Assembly (NCBI GenBank): GCA_005405945.1 | Contig: BJHW01000001.1 | Span: 3,534,001 to 3,598,000 of the forward strand | Length of the DNA stretch: 64,000 nt | Origin: Streptomyces violaceusniger | GTDB lineage: Bacteria > Actinomycetota > Actinomycetes > Streptomycetales > Streptomycetaceae | Direction of reading: 5' to 3' | Part shown: positions 38,103 to 46,055 of the stretch, one piece after another | Layout of the letters: every line of letters starts with the position of its first letter | Position numbering within the stretch: position 1 is the first letter of the stretch | Program-made: the position numbers and the translations under genes | Notes under the pieces: generated by a model | Database searches by the model: none | Told to the model about the DNA's origin: nothing | Seen by the model: the letters and a program-made list of their open reading frames with translations, nothing else

Positions 38103-41070
38103 GTGGAGAGGTTGTCCATTTCCGCGGACGCGCGCGCCGAGGCCCTGGACCGTCTTCCCGTACGCGACGCCGTGCCCGAGCTGCTGCGCGCGCTCGACGA
38201 CCGCGGGGTCGCCGTGTTGTGCGCGCCCCCGGGGACCGGTAAGACGACGCTGGTGCCGCTGGTGCTCGCCGGGCTGGTGGGCGGCGGGTCGGCGGGCGGT
38301 GGGCCGACGGACGGTGGGCCGGTGCGGCGGGTGCTGGTGGCCGAGCCACGGCGGATCGCGGCGCGGGCCGCCGCGCGGCGGATGGCGTGGCTGCTGGGCG
38401 AGCGGCCGGGCGGCAGGGTCGGCTTCACCGTGCGAGGGGAGCGGCAGGCCGGGCCCGGGACCGTGGTCGAGGTGGTCACGACCGGAGTGCTGTTGCAGCG
38501 GCTGCAGCGCGATCAGGAGCTGGCCGGCGTCGATGTGGTCGTGCTCGACGAATGCCATGAGCGCCATCTGGACGCGGACACGGCCGCCGCCTTCCTGCTC
38601 GACGTCCGGGCCGCGCTGCGCCCCGATCTCCGGCTGATCGCCGCCTCGGCGACCACGGACGCGGAGGGCTGGGCGCGGCTGCTCGGCGACGGCGGAGATG
38701 ACGGCGATGGCGGGCATGGCGGCGACGACGGGCCTGGCAGCGATGGCTGGGCGGACGGCGGGGACGGCGGGCCTGGCAGCGATGGCTGGGCGGACGGCGG
38801 GGACGGCGGGCCTGGCAGCGATGGCTCGGCGGACGGCGGGGACGGCGGGCCTGGCAGCGATGGCTCGGCGGACGGCGGGGACGGCGGGCCTGGCAGCGAT
38901 GGCTCGGCGGACGTCGGGGACGGCCCTGGGGCGCCCGCGCCGGTCGTCTCGGCACCGGGGGTCTCCCATCCGGTGGAGGTGGTGTGGGCGCCGCCCGAGC
39001 GCCCCGTAAGGCCGCCGCACGGGATGCGGGTGGACCCCGCCCTGCTGGACCATGTCGCGGCCGTGGTGCGGCGGGCGCTGCGCGAGCGCGACGGCGATGT
39101 GCTGTGCTTCCTGCCGGGCGTCGGGGAGATCGCCCGGGTGGCCGGGAAGCTGGGCGGGCTCGCCGGCGTGGAGGTCCTCCAGGTGCACGGGCGGGCGCCC
39201 GCCGCCGTACAGGAGGCGGTGCTCGCGGGGCGGACGGCGGGCGGCGGCGGGTGGTGCTGGCCACCTCGGTCGCCGAGTCGAGCCTGACCGTGCCGGGCGT
39301 GCGGATCGTCGTGGACTGCGGGCTGGCGCGTGAGCCCCGGATGGACCACGCACGCGGGCTGAGCGCGCTGACGACCGTAAGGGCGTCACGGGCCGCCGCC
39401 CGGCAGCGCGCGGGCCGTGCGGGGCGCGAGGCGCCCGGGGTGGTCTACCGCTGCTGGCCGGAGGCGGAGGACGCCCGGCTGCCGCGCTTCCCGTCCCCGG
39501 AAATCGCCGGTGCGGACCTTACGGCCTTCGCGCTCAAGACGGCGTGCTGGGGCGATCCGGACGCCTCGGGGCTGGCCCTGCTCGATCCGCCGCCCGCCGG
39601 GGCGATGGCGGCCGCGCGCGAGACGCTGACCGCGATCGGCGCCGTGGACGCCGCCGGACGGGCCACCGAACGCGGCACCCGGATGGCCCGCCTCGGCCTC
39701 CACCCCCGCCTCGCACGGGCGCTCATCGACGGCGCGAAGGAGGTCGGCGCGCGCCGGGCGGCCGAGGTGGTGGCACTGCTGAGCGAGGAGCCCCCGAGGG
39801 AGTACGGCGACGACCTCGCCGCCGCCTGGCGCACCGCCCGCCACGGCGGCGACCCCTACGCCACCCGCTGGCGCCAGGAGGTCCGGCGGCTCGAACACGC
39901 CCTGACCACCGAGGCAAGCGCACGACCGGGCAGGGCCCGGGGCGGAGATGGCCCGGGGCGGGCGAGGATGGTCCTGCGCTGGGCGACGGCCCGGCACACG
40001 GCGGAGACGGTCCGGGGCACGGCGGCGATCCGCACGGCGGTGATGGTCCGGCGCACAGCAATGGCGTCCCGGCACACGGCGGTGGCGGCCCGCACGGCGA
40101 TGACGCCGTGGCGGGGCTGATGGCCGCGCTGGCGTTCCCGGAGCGGGTGGCCCGGCGGCGCGGCGAGCGGGCCTACCTCATGGCCGCCGGGACGGGCGCG
40201 GAGCTGGGCGACGGCTCGCGGCTGGGCGGGGCGCCGTGGCTCGCGGTGGCCGTCGCGGATCGGCCGGTGGCGTCCGCGTCGGCGCGGGTGCGACTCGCGG
40301 CGGTGACCGACGAGGACACCGCCCGGGTGGCGGCCGCGGCGCTGGCCTCGGAGGGTGAGGAGGTGCGCTGGGCCGACGGGGACGTCCGGGCGCGCCGGGT
40401 GGTCCGGCTCGGCGCCATCGAGCTGGTGTCCCGGCCGCTGACCGACCCCGATCCGGAACTGGTGCGGCGGGCGCTGCTGGAGGGGCTGCGCCGCGAGGGC
40501 ACGGGGCTGCTGCGCTGGTCGGCGCAGGCCACGGCGGTCCGGCAGCGGATGGCCTTCCTCCACCGCGAGCTGGGCGGGGCCTGGCCGGACGTCTCCGACG
40601 AGGCGCTGCTGGACCGCGCGGACGACTGGCTCGGAACGGAGCTGGCGCGGGCCCGCGGGCGTGCGGATCTGGGGCGGGTGGACGCCGGGCAGGCGCTGGC
40701 CCGGCTGATGCGGTGGGCCACGGGCGAGGCGGCACGGTTCGAGGAGCTGGCGCCGGAGCGGATCGAGGTGCCGAGCGGCTCGCGGGTGCGGGTGGACTAC
40801 GGCGCGGACCGACCCGTGCTGGCGGTGAAGCTGCAGGAGCTGTTCGGCTGGCAGGAGGCACCCCGGATCGCGGGCGGCCGGGTGCCGCTGCTGGTGCACC
40901 TGCTGTCCCCGGCGGGACGCCCGGCCGCGGTCACCGCCGATCTGGCGTCCTTCTGGAAGGACGGCTACCGCTCGGTCCGCGCCGAACTGCGCGGCCGGTA
41001 CCCCAAGCACCCCTGGCCCGAGGACCCCACCACGGCCGAGCCAACCCGCCGCACCAACACCCGCCGCTGA
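38103..41070 (+). CDS. hrpB: ATP-dependent helicase HrpB with coding minisatellite (two frameshifts)
   Basis: A DEAH-type helicase of about 989 residues. Walker A is APPGTGKTTL, the DEAH-type box LDECHERHLD, motif III SATTDAEG, and motif VI RQRAGRAGREAPG. The HrpB C-terminal domain ends near SFWKDGYRSVRAELRGRYPKHPWPEDP-like sequence. One frameshift lies near 39230-39245 (before RRVVLATSVAESSLT) and one near 39955-39962. Between motif III and the second RecA domain, five 13-residue Gly/Asp repeats are inserted, and around 39950-40110 a second Gly/His/Asp-rich linker (DGPAHGGDGPGHGG). HrpB's substrate in bacteria is unclear. The GTG at 38103 is assumed; TTG at 38112 is an alternative. Confidence 0.9.
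38730..38924 (+). repeat. 39-bp x 5 coding minisatellite in hrpB
   Basis: Five in-frame 39-base units (38730, 38769, 38808, 38847, 38886) encode GPGSDGWADGGDG; units 3-5 have Ser for Trp and unit 5 Val for Gly. Copies are nearly identical at DNA level, so the array is recent and likely variable between strains. Confidence 0.9.
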
Positions 41071-41494
41071 GCGATGCGGCCGAGAGGCCGCACGGCCACT
41101 GCCGCTCAGCGGGTAGCGGGGTGCGGTGGGCCACGCGGCACAGCGGGACGACGGGACGCGGTAGGACGCCTGGCGCTGGGGCGCGCGTCCAAGCGGCCCA
41201 CGCCGCGCAGGAGGCCGCGCCGCGCAGGAGGCCGCGCCGCGCAGAAGGCCATGCCGCTCAGGGGACCGGGTCACTCAGGGGACACGCGGTGCGGTAGGCC
41301 ACCGGGCCCCTGTGAGCCACGGGAAGCAACTGGCCAAGCGGCGCGTGGCCCGCCGCGCGGCGCAGCAGGACGGGGACGCCGTAGAACGCGGGCGGAGGCG
41401 GGCCGCGGCACGCGGTGGGTCGCGCGACGCGGTGAGGCGGGACCTCGTAGGGGACCCGGGGCGCAGTGAGCCGCGCGGCGCATCCGTCGGGGTG
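41071..41494. other. Intergenic region after hrpB
   Basis: A 424-base GC-rich stretch between the convergent hrpB and toxin genes. All open frames look like composition artefacts. Besides the 17-bp repeat array I see several GGCCGC/GCGGCC half-palindromes but no clear terminator. Confidence 0.5.
41201..41251. repeat. 17-bp tandem repeat, three units
   Basis: CGCCGCGCAGGAGGCCG at 41201-41217 and 41218-41234, with a third copy to 41251 carrying two changes. Same period and copy number as the array at 14824-14874 but unrelated sequence. Confidence 0.85.
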
Positions 41495-41872
41495 TCAGTC
41501 GGCCCAGGCGCGCAATCTGCGGGCGGTTTCGCCGAGGCGGAAGCCGCTGGTCTCCCGTATGTCGCGGACCAGTCTGACCATGGCGCCCGGCGGGGGCGCG
41601 ATCGGTTCTCCGGACTCCTCCATGTACATCTGCGCGCAGGCCGCGCCGATCGTGGCGTTGTAGTCGGAGAACGGCTCGAGGATCAGTGAGGTGTGCAGAA
41701 AGGTCGCGGCGCGGGCGGCGGCCTCCTCGTAGTAGGGCTCGCCCGCGAACCGCTCGTAGCGGTGGCGCTCGGTCATGCAGTGCAGCGCACCCCAGTCCCG
41801 GACCGGGGTGTTCACCGGGGAGACCTCGACCTGGACGTTCAGCACCCAACCGGCATCGACGTACAGGATCAC
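41495..41872 (-). CDS. Fic/Doc-like toxin component with degenerate Fic motif
   Basis: A 125-residue protein resembling streptomycete Doc/Fic-type toxins: an N-terminal MILYVDAGWVLNVQ, a helical core AAARAATFLHTSLILEPFSDYNATIGAACAQMYMEESGE-like in pattern, and LVRDIRETSG. Where Fic enzymes have HPFxDGNGR, this one has LEPFSDYNATIG: the His and the GN-R part are lost, so AMPylation or phosphotransfer is doubtful. The GTG overlaps the upstream antitoxin stop by four bases (GTGA). The pairing with a ribbon-helix-helix protein is the main evidence for a toxin-antitoxin role. Confidence 0.65.
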   Translation of the reverse strand: MILYVDAGWVLNVQVEVSPVNTPVRDWGALHCMTERHRYERFAGEPYYEEAAARAATFLHTSLILEPFSDYNATIGAACAQMYMEESGEPIAPPPGAMVRLVRDIRETSGFRLGETARRLRAWAD

Positions 41873-42096
41873 CGCATGCCGTGCGGGAACTCCCGCTCGA
41901 ACTCGGCCTTGTAGGCCAGGGCGAACTTCACGGCGCCCTCGACGAAGCGCTGCTTCTGACGCCGCCGCACCACGTCCTCGGTCAGTATGTCGTGCGCCAG
42001 CCGCTTGATCGCGACGCCCTTCTCCCTCGCCTCGGCACGCAGCTCGGCCAGCTCCTGCTCGGTGAACTCAATCGTGATGCCAGGCATGGGCGGCAT
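41869..42096 (-). CDS. Ribbon-helix-helix antitoxin-like protein
   Basis: A 75-residue protein with ITIEFTEQELAELRAEAREKGVAIKRLAHDILTE-type pattern: a short N-terminal strand followed by two helices, as in CopG/ribbon-helix-helix DNA-binding antitoxins, and a charged C-terminal tail that could bind the toxin. The ATG at 42094-42096 has GAGGG ten bases upstream; starts at 42087 and 42105 are alternatives. It probably represses its own two-gene operon. Confidence 0.7.
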   Translation of the reverse strand: MPPMPGITIEFTEQELAELRAEAREKGVAIKRLAHDILTEDVVRRRQKQRFVEGAVKFALAYKAEFEREFPHGMR

Positions 42097-42217
42097 GCTA
42101 GCCACGCCCTCACCCTGATCACTACCGGCTTGGCCACCACGAGCGAATCGCGGGGACGGAGGTTGACGCGACGTCCGCCCCGCTCAGCACCCCAGCCCGC
42201 TCCGCACTCGCGCCCGC

Positions 42218-42844
42218 TCAGCACTCCAGCCTCAGCGCGAACTGCTCCCCCGTCGGGAACGGCTCGTCCACCGGGTGCGGCCCGACCCATATGAGCGCCT
42301 GCTCGAAGGTCATGTACGAGCCGTTGTCGACGCACTGGCCGACCACCACCGCATTGCCGCCGCAGCGCCATGCCGCGTAGTTCCACGGGTGGTCGCCCTT
42401 CTCGTCCCGCACCACGGTCTCCGGCTCGCCCAGGCGCTCGCTGAAGGCGTCCACGGCGGCGCGCCACCGTCCGTCGAAGCCGGAGCGGTCGGCCTCGCGG
42501 TCGAAGACCCAGCCGGGGTCACCGGAGTGGTACTCGGCGAGCCAGTCGACATTGCCGCTGAGCCCGTCGGCCTGCAACTCGGCGTCGAAGTCGTCCGGTT
42601 CGTAGTAGTAACAGAACGGGATCATGCATTCGGTGTCCGCGTCGTCCGGCCCACCGAACCACTCCGGGAGGACATAGTGCCCGGTGTTGGTCGCGTAGGA
42701 GGACGTGCGGGAGCCGTCGGGCACCCAGCCGAAGCGCTTCGCGGCGGCCGCCGTGGCGCCCGGGGTCCATTCCAGGCGCGCCAAGTCGACGATGTGGCCG
42801 ATGAGTTCGGGGCCGGGGACGCAGCTGTTCACTGGCATGGTCAT
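42218..42844 (-). CDS. Conserved hypothetical protein
   Basis: A 208-residue, probably cytoplasmic acidic protein rich in aromatic residues (GHYVLPEWFGG, CMIPFCYYYEPDDF, NVDWLAEYHSGDPGWVFDREADRSGFDGRW-type). I do not recognise a family with confidence. Its ATG overlaps the stop of the DUF3068 gene by four bases (ATGA), so it is translationally coupled to an envelope protein gene, though it has no signal itself. The C-terminal GEQFALRLEC ends in cysteine. Confidence 0.7.
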   Translation of the reverse strand: MTMPVNSCVPGPELIGHIVDLARLEWTPGATAAAAKRFGWVPDGSRTSSYATNTGHYVLPEWFGGPDDADTECMIPFCYYYEPDDFDAELQADGLSGNVDWLAEYHSGDPGWVFDREADRSGFDGRWRAAVDAFSERLGEPETVVRDEKGDHPWNYAAWRCGGNAVVVGQCVDNGSYMTFEQALIWVGPHPVDEPFPTGEQFALRLEC

Positions 42845-43842
42845 ACGCTACGGCCCGCCACTGACAACGCGGCCGGCGCCGCCGGGGCGGACGGCGGGCG
42901 CGCCGCGCGGCCGCGCGCCTCCAGCAGCAGCGCGAGCGCGAGCAGGGCCAGTCCCAGGATCAGGAAGCCCCACGGCAGATAGGCCGTGAGCATGAGGACC
43001 AGCTGCCGCTGGGACTTCACCATGTCCACCGTGTGCCGGATGTAGTCCTCGCGCATCTTCACATGGCCGGAGAAGACGGTCACCCGGTCGCGGTCGCCCA
43101 GCAGCGTGCCGCCGCGCAACTCCTCCTTGTGGATCTCCTGCCCGTTGACCGGGGCGCCCGTGGTGGGCTCGACCCAGAACATCCGCTTGGTGCTGTACCA
43201 GCGGGAGGTGCCGGCCTTGCGGACGGTCTCGGGGGTGACGCCGTCGACCGGCATGGTCTTGGGCAGCGGCACCTTGGTCCAGGGGATGGTCTGCTCGAAG
43301 TAGTAGACCTCCAGGCCGCGGAAGTTCCGGGTGCCCTTGTAGTGGATGGGGGCGGAGGTGCGGGTCTGTGCGTCGAAGTAGCGGTAGTCGCGCTTCTCGG
43401 TGAGGAACGGCCACTTGTACTCGATGCCGTCGCGGCGCACCGCGTCCCCGTCGACGTGTTCGCCGCCCGCGTGCACCGGGTCCTGGGAGTGGGCGTCGAA
43501 GACATAGCGCTCGGGGATCTTGGAGACCATCTTGCCGTCCGGCCCGGCCACGTACGACAGGGTGTCCCAGACGACGACATCGCGCCCGGTCGCCTTCCCG
43601 ACCTTCTTCGCGGCGGGCACATTGCCGCGCAGGGTCTGCACGATGCTGACCTTGGGGACGGTGCGGGGCTTCATGGTGCCGTAGTCGAGCAGGGTGGCCG
43701 GGCTGGCCTCCATCACCGCCGTCTGGTACTCGCTGGGCGGGATCTTGGCCAGCCGGGGATAGGCGTACCAGCGCAGCAGCGGCGCGAGGGCGGCGAAGAA
43801 GACGGCGAAGGCCAGCAGCACCAGGCTTGCTCTGCGGCGCAT
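42841..43842 (-). CDS. DUF3068 membrane-anchored envelope protein
   Basis: A 333-residue protein with one N-terminal helix (LVLLAFAVFFAALAPLL), a large extracytoplasmic domain (residues 30-285) and a C-terminal helix (LPWGFLILGLALLALALLL), the layout of DUF3068. Relatives in Corynebacteriales include PorA-named envelope proteins. The function in streptomycetes is unknown. It sits between a 44-residue secreted or membrane peptide gene (16 bases upstream) and a coupled hypothetical gene. Confidence 0.85.
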   Translation of the reverse strand: MRRRASLVLLAFAVFFAALAPLLRWYAYPRLAKIPPSEYQTAVMEASPATLLDYGTMKPRTVPKVSIVQTLRGNVPAAKKVGKATGRDVVVWDTLSYVAGPDGKMVSKIPERYVFDAHSQDPVHAGGEHVDGDAVRRDGIEYKWPFLTEKRDYRYFDAQTRTSAPIHYKGTRNFRGLEVYYFEQTIPWTKVPLPKTMPVDGVTPETVRKAGTSRWYSTKRMFWVEPTTGAPVNGQEIHKEELRGGTLLGDRDRVTVFSGHVKMREDYIRHTVDMVKSQRQLVLMLTAYLPWGFLILGLALLALALLLEARGRAARPPSAPAAPAALSVAGRSV

Positions 43843-43858
43843 GGCGGATGTCCCTCCC

Positions 43859-43993
43859 TCAGGGGTGCTTGGGGACGGTGGTGAGCAGGGGTTCCGGGGA
43901 GGTCTCACCGCTGGGGGCGCCGATGGCCGTCACCGTGAGAACGATGGTGAGGGCGGCGGCGAGTCCGATCGCGGCGGCGGCGAGGGCACGCAT
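43859..43993 (-). CDS. 44-residue membrane/secreted peptide (SPW_0924-like)
   Basis: ATG at 43991-43993 with GAGGAGG eight bases upstream, stop at 43859-43861. The peptide is MRALAAAAIGLAAALTIVLT (hydrophobic helix) followed by an extracytoplasmic tail GAPSGETSPEPLLTTVP. It matches my memory of the streptomycete SPW_0924 family of short proteins. The ribosome site and tight spacing before the DUF3068 gene make it a real gene and the probable first gene of that operon. Confidence 0.75.
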   Translation of the reverse strand: MRALAAAAIGLAAALTIVLTVTAIGAPSGETSPEPLLTTVPKHP

Positions 43994-44163
43994 ACGGGGC
44001 CTCCTCGTGGTCGGTACGAGGCGCTGCCTGACGATCCGTCAGGGATGGGGCACCGTAGCAACAGGGGCCGCAGATGAGAACACGAAGGCGGGAATGCGTC
44101 ACACCGCCCCTGGGCCCGGTGGGGGCTCAGGGGCGGTGCGGTGAACCGGGTGAGGGCGGTTTT

Positions 44164-45942
44164 TTACGAGGCGGGGGCCTGGGTGACCGTCAGCTCGACG
44201 TCCAGGACGGCGCCGCCCTCGGTGGTGAGGCGAAGCAGGAAGGTGCCCGCGTGGTCATCGGTGAGGATCTCCGGCAGCGTGAGCCGGCCGAGGTCGTCGG
44301 TCTTCAGGGCGGTCAGGGTGCGCACCGGCTTGCCCTTGCCGTCCAGGAAGTAGGGCCCCTTGTCGTTGGGCTTCGCGTCCTTCGCCGAGGTGATCATGGT
44401 GGCCGTCACCGGCACACCCTCCGTGGCCTCGCCCTTGTTGGTGGCCTTGACGGTGAGCACGTCGGCGAACGAGGCGCCGGTCCGGGCGGTGAGCTTCTTG
44501 TCGTCGATCCGGGCCAGCGCGTCGGCCTGCGGCACGGGCCGGGCCTTGACGATGGCGGTGAACTCGACCGGGGCGGCCTCGCGCCCCACGGCGGTGGCGC
44601 GCACGGTGAAGGTGCCGGTCTTCTCGCCCGCGAGCAGCTTCGGCGCGGTGGCGGTGCCATCGGCGGCGGTCAGCACGGTGGCGGACTTGACCAGGCCGAG
44701 GAAGCGCGCGTCGGTGTCGCCGAGGATCTCGTACCGCACCCGGGCACTGGCCACCGGCTTGCCCGCGGTGTCCACGGCCTTGACGCGCGGCGACTGGGCG
44801 AACTCGGCGCCCGCGGTGGTGGACAGCTCCTTGGCGCCGACGGTGGTGAGCTTGCTGGTGCCGCTCGGAGTGGACGGCGGAGTGGTGGGGGGCTGCGGGG
44901 TCGGGCTCCCGGTGCCGGGGGTACCGGGGGTACCGGGGGTACCGGGGGTACCGCCGGTCGGCGGGGTCGGCGGGGAGGTGTCGGGCTTGTCCTCGGGCTT
45001 GGGCAGGGTGTGGACGCCGCCCTCCTCGCCCTTGCCGCCGTCCTTCCCCGGATCCCTGCCCGAGTCCTTGCCCTTGTCGCCGCCCTTGTCGCCCGAGCCG
45101 GAGCCGTTCCCCGAGGGGATCACACCGGTGCCGTCGGGGACCTCATGGGTGCCGCGCTTGTAGTACTCGAACCACGACAGGACGGTGTTCAGGTATTCCC
45201 GCGAGTGGTTGTAGCCGAGGATCGCGCGGTCCAGGTCGGCCTTGACGGACAGGTCGCGGCCGTCCGCGCAGAGGTAGCTGCCCGCGGCGAGGGCGGCGTC
45301 ATAGACGTTGTTGGGGTCCTTCTCGCCGTCACCGTTGCCGTCCCGGCCCCAGCTGGCCCAGGTGGACGGGATGAACTGCATGGGGCCGACCGCCCGGTCA
45401 TGCGTACTGTCGCCGTCGTAGGCTCCGCCGTCGGTGTCCTTGATCAGGGCGAAGCCGTCGCCGTTGAGGACCGGGCCGAGGATGGGCGAGACGGTCGTGC
45501 CGTCGGCGCTCACATTGCCGCCGCCGGCCTGGCCGGACTCGACCTTGCCGATCGCGGCGAGCAGCTCCCAGGGCAGATTGCAGCCGGGGTTGGACTCCCT
45601 CAGGGTCGCTTCCGCCTTCTTGTAGGCGGCGAGGACGCTCGCTGGTATGCCCGCCTCGGGCTTGGTGCTGCTGCTCCCGGGGAGCCCGGGCAGATCGATC
45701 GAGGAGCCCGGCTTGTCGGGGGTGACCAGGGGTGGCAGATCGGTGTGGTACGAGGAACCACCGTCGATGGGGGTGTCGTCCGGCGCCGGCGCCTCCCCCG
45801 CCCGCTGCTCCCGGTTCCGGTCGCCATGGTCGGAATTGGCGAATCCGGGCGCCTGGGACGCGGTGAGCGCGGCCATCGCGGCCGCCGCCACCGCTGTCGT
45901 GGCCGCCCCCTTGCGCAGTCGTCGGCCGATAAGCGGTGCCAT
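44164..45942 (-). CDS. Secreted lytic murein transglycosylase with Ig-like C-terminus
   Basis: A 592-residue exported wall hydrolase. After a signal peptide (residues 1-36) and a disordered stretch, residues 95-260 match the MltB/SLT_2-type fold: LPWELLAAIGKVESG with the catalytic Glu, GPMQFIPSTWASWG, and DPNNVYDAALAAGSYLC. A low-complexity linker follows, with the Gly-Thr-Pro repeat encoded by 9-base units near 44927-44960. Two Ig/invasin-like domains (about 365-475 and 480-590) end the protein and may bind wall polymers. It starts 113 bases downstream of polA. Confidence 0.88.
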   Translation of the reverse strand: MAPLIGRRLRKGAATTAVAAAAMAALTASQAPGFANSDHGDRNREQRAGEAPAPDDTPIDGGSSYHTDLPPLVTPDKPGSSIDLPGLPGSSSTKPEAGIPASVLAAYKKAEATLRESNPGCNLPWELLAAIGKVESGQAGGGNVSADGTTVSPILGPVLNGDGFALIKDTDGGAYDGDSTHDRAVGPMQFIPSTWASWGRDGNGDGEKDPNNVYDAALAAGSYLCADGRDLSVKADLDRAILGYNHSREYLNTVLSWFEYYKRGTHEVPDGTGVIPSGNGSGSGDKGGDKGKDSGRDPGKDGGKGEEGGVHTLPKPEDKPDTSPPTPPTGGTPGTPGTPGTPGTGSPTPQPPTTPPSTPSGTSKLTTVGAKELSTTAGAEFAQSPRVKAVDTAGKPVASARVRYEILGDTDARFLGLVKSATVLTAADGTATAPKLLAGEKTGTFTVRATAVGREAAPVEFTAIVKARPVPQADALARIDDKKLTARTGASFADVLTVKATNKGEATEGVPVTATMITSAKDAKPNDKGPYFLDGKGKPVRTLTALKTDDLGRLTLPEILTDDHAGTFLLRLTTEGGAVLDVELTVTQAPAS

Positions 45943-46055
45943 CCGTGTGTCCCTCCCGTCGAACACGATGCGCTCCCCCGGCGCGTCAACTCTGGTGACA
46001 CTACGACAACTTAGGGCCCGCAGCTACCGGCGCAAACACCCCATCGGGCGAACTC

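Noticed and set aside
38730..38924. CRISPR array
   Set aside because: Units are adjacent with no spacers, keep the reading frame of hrpB, and no cas genes are present. The same reasoning excludes the other tandem repeats.
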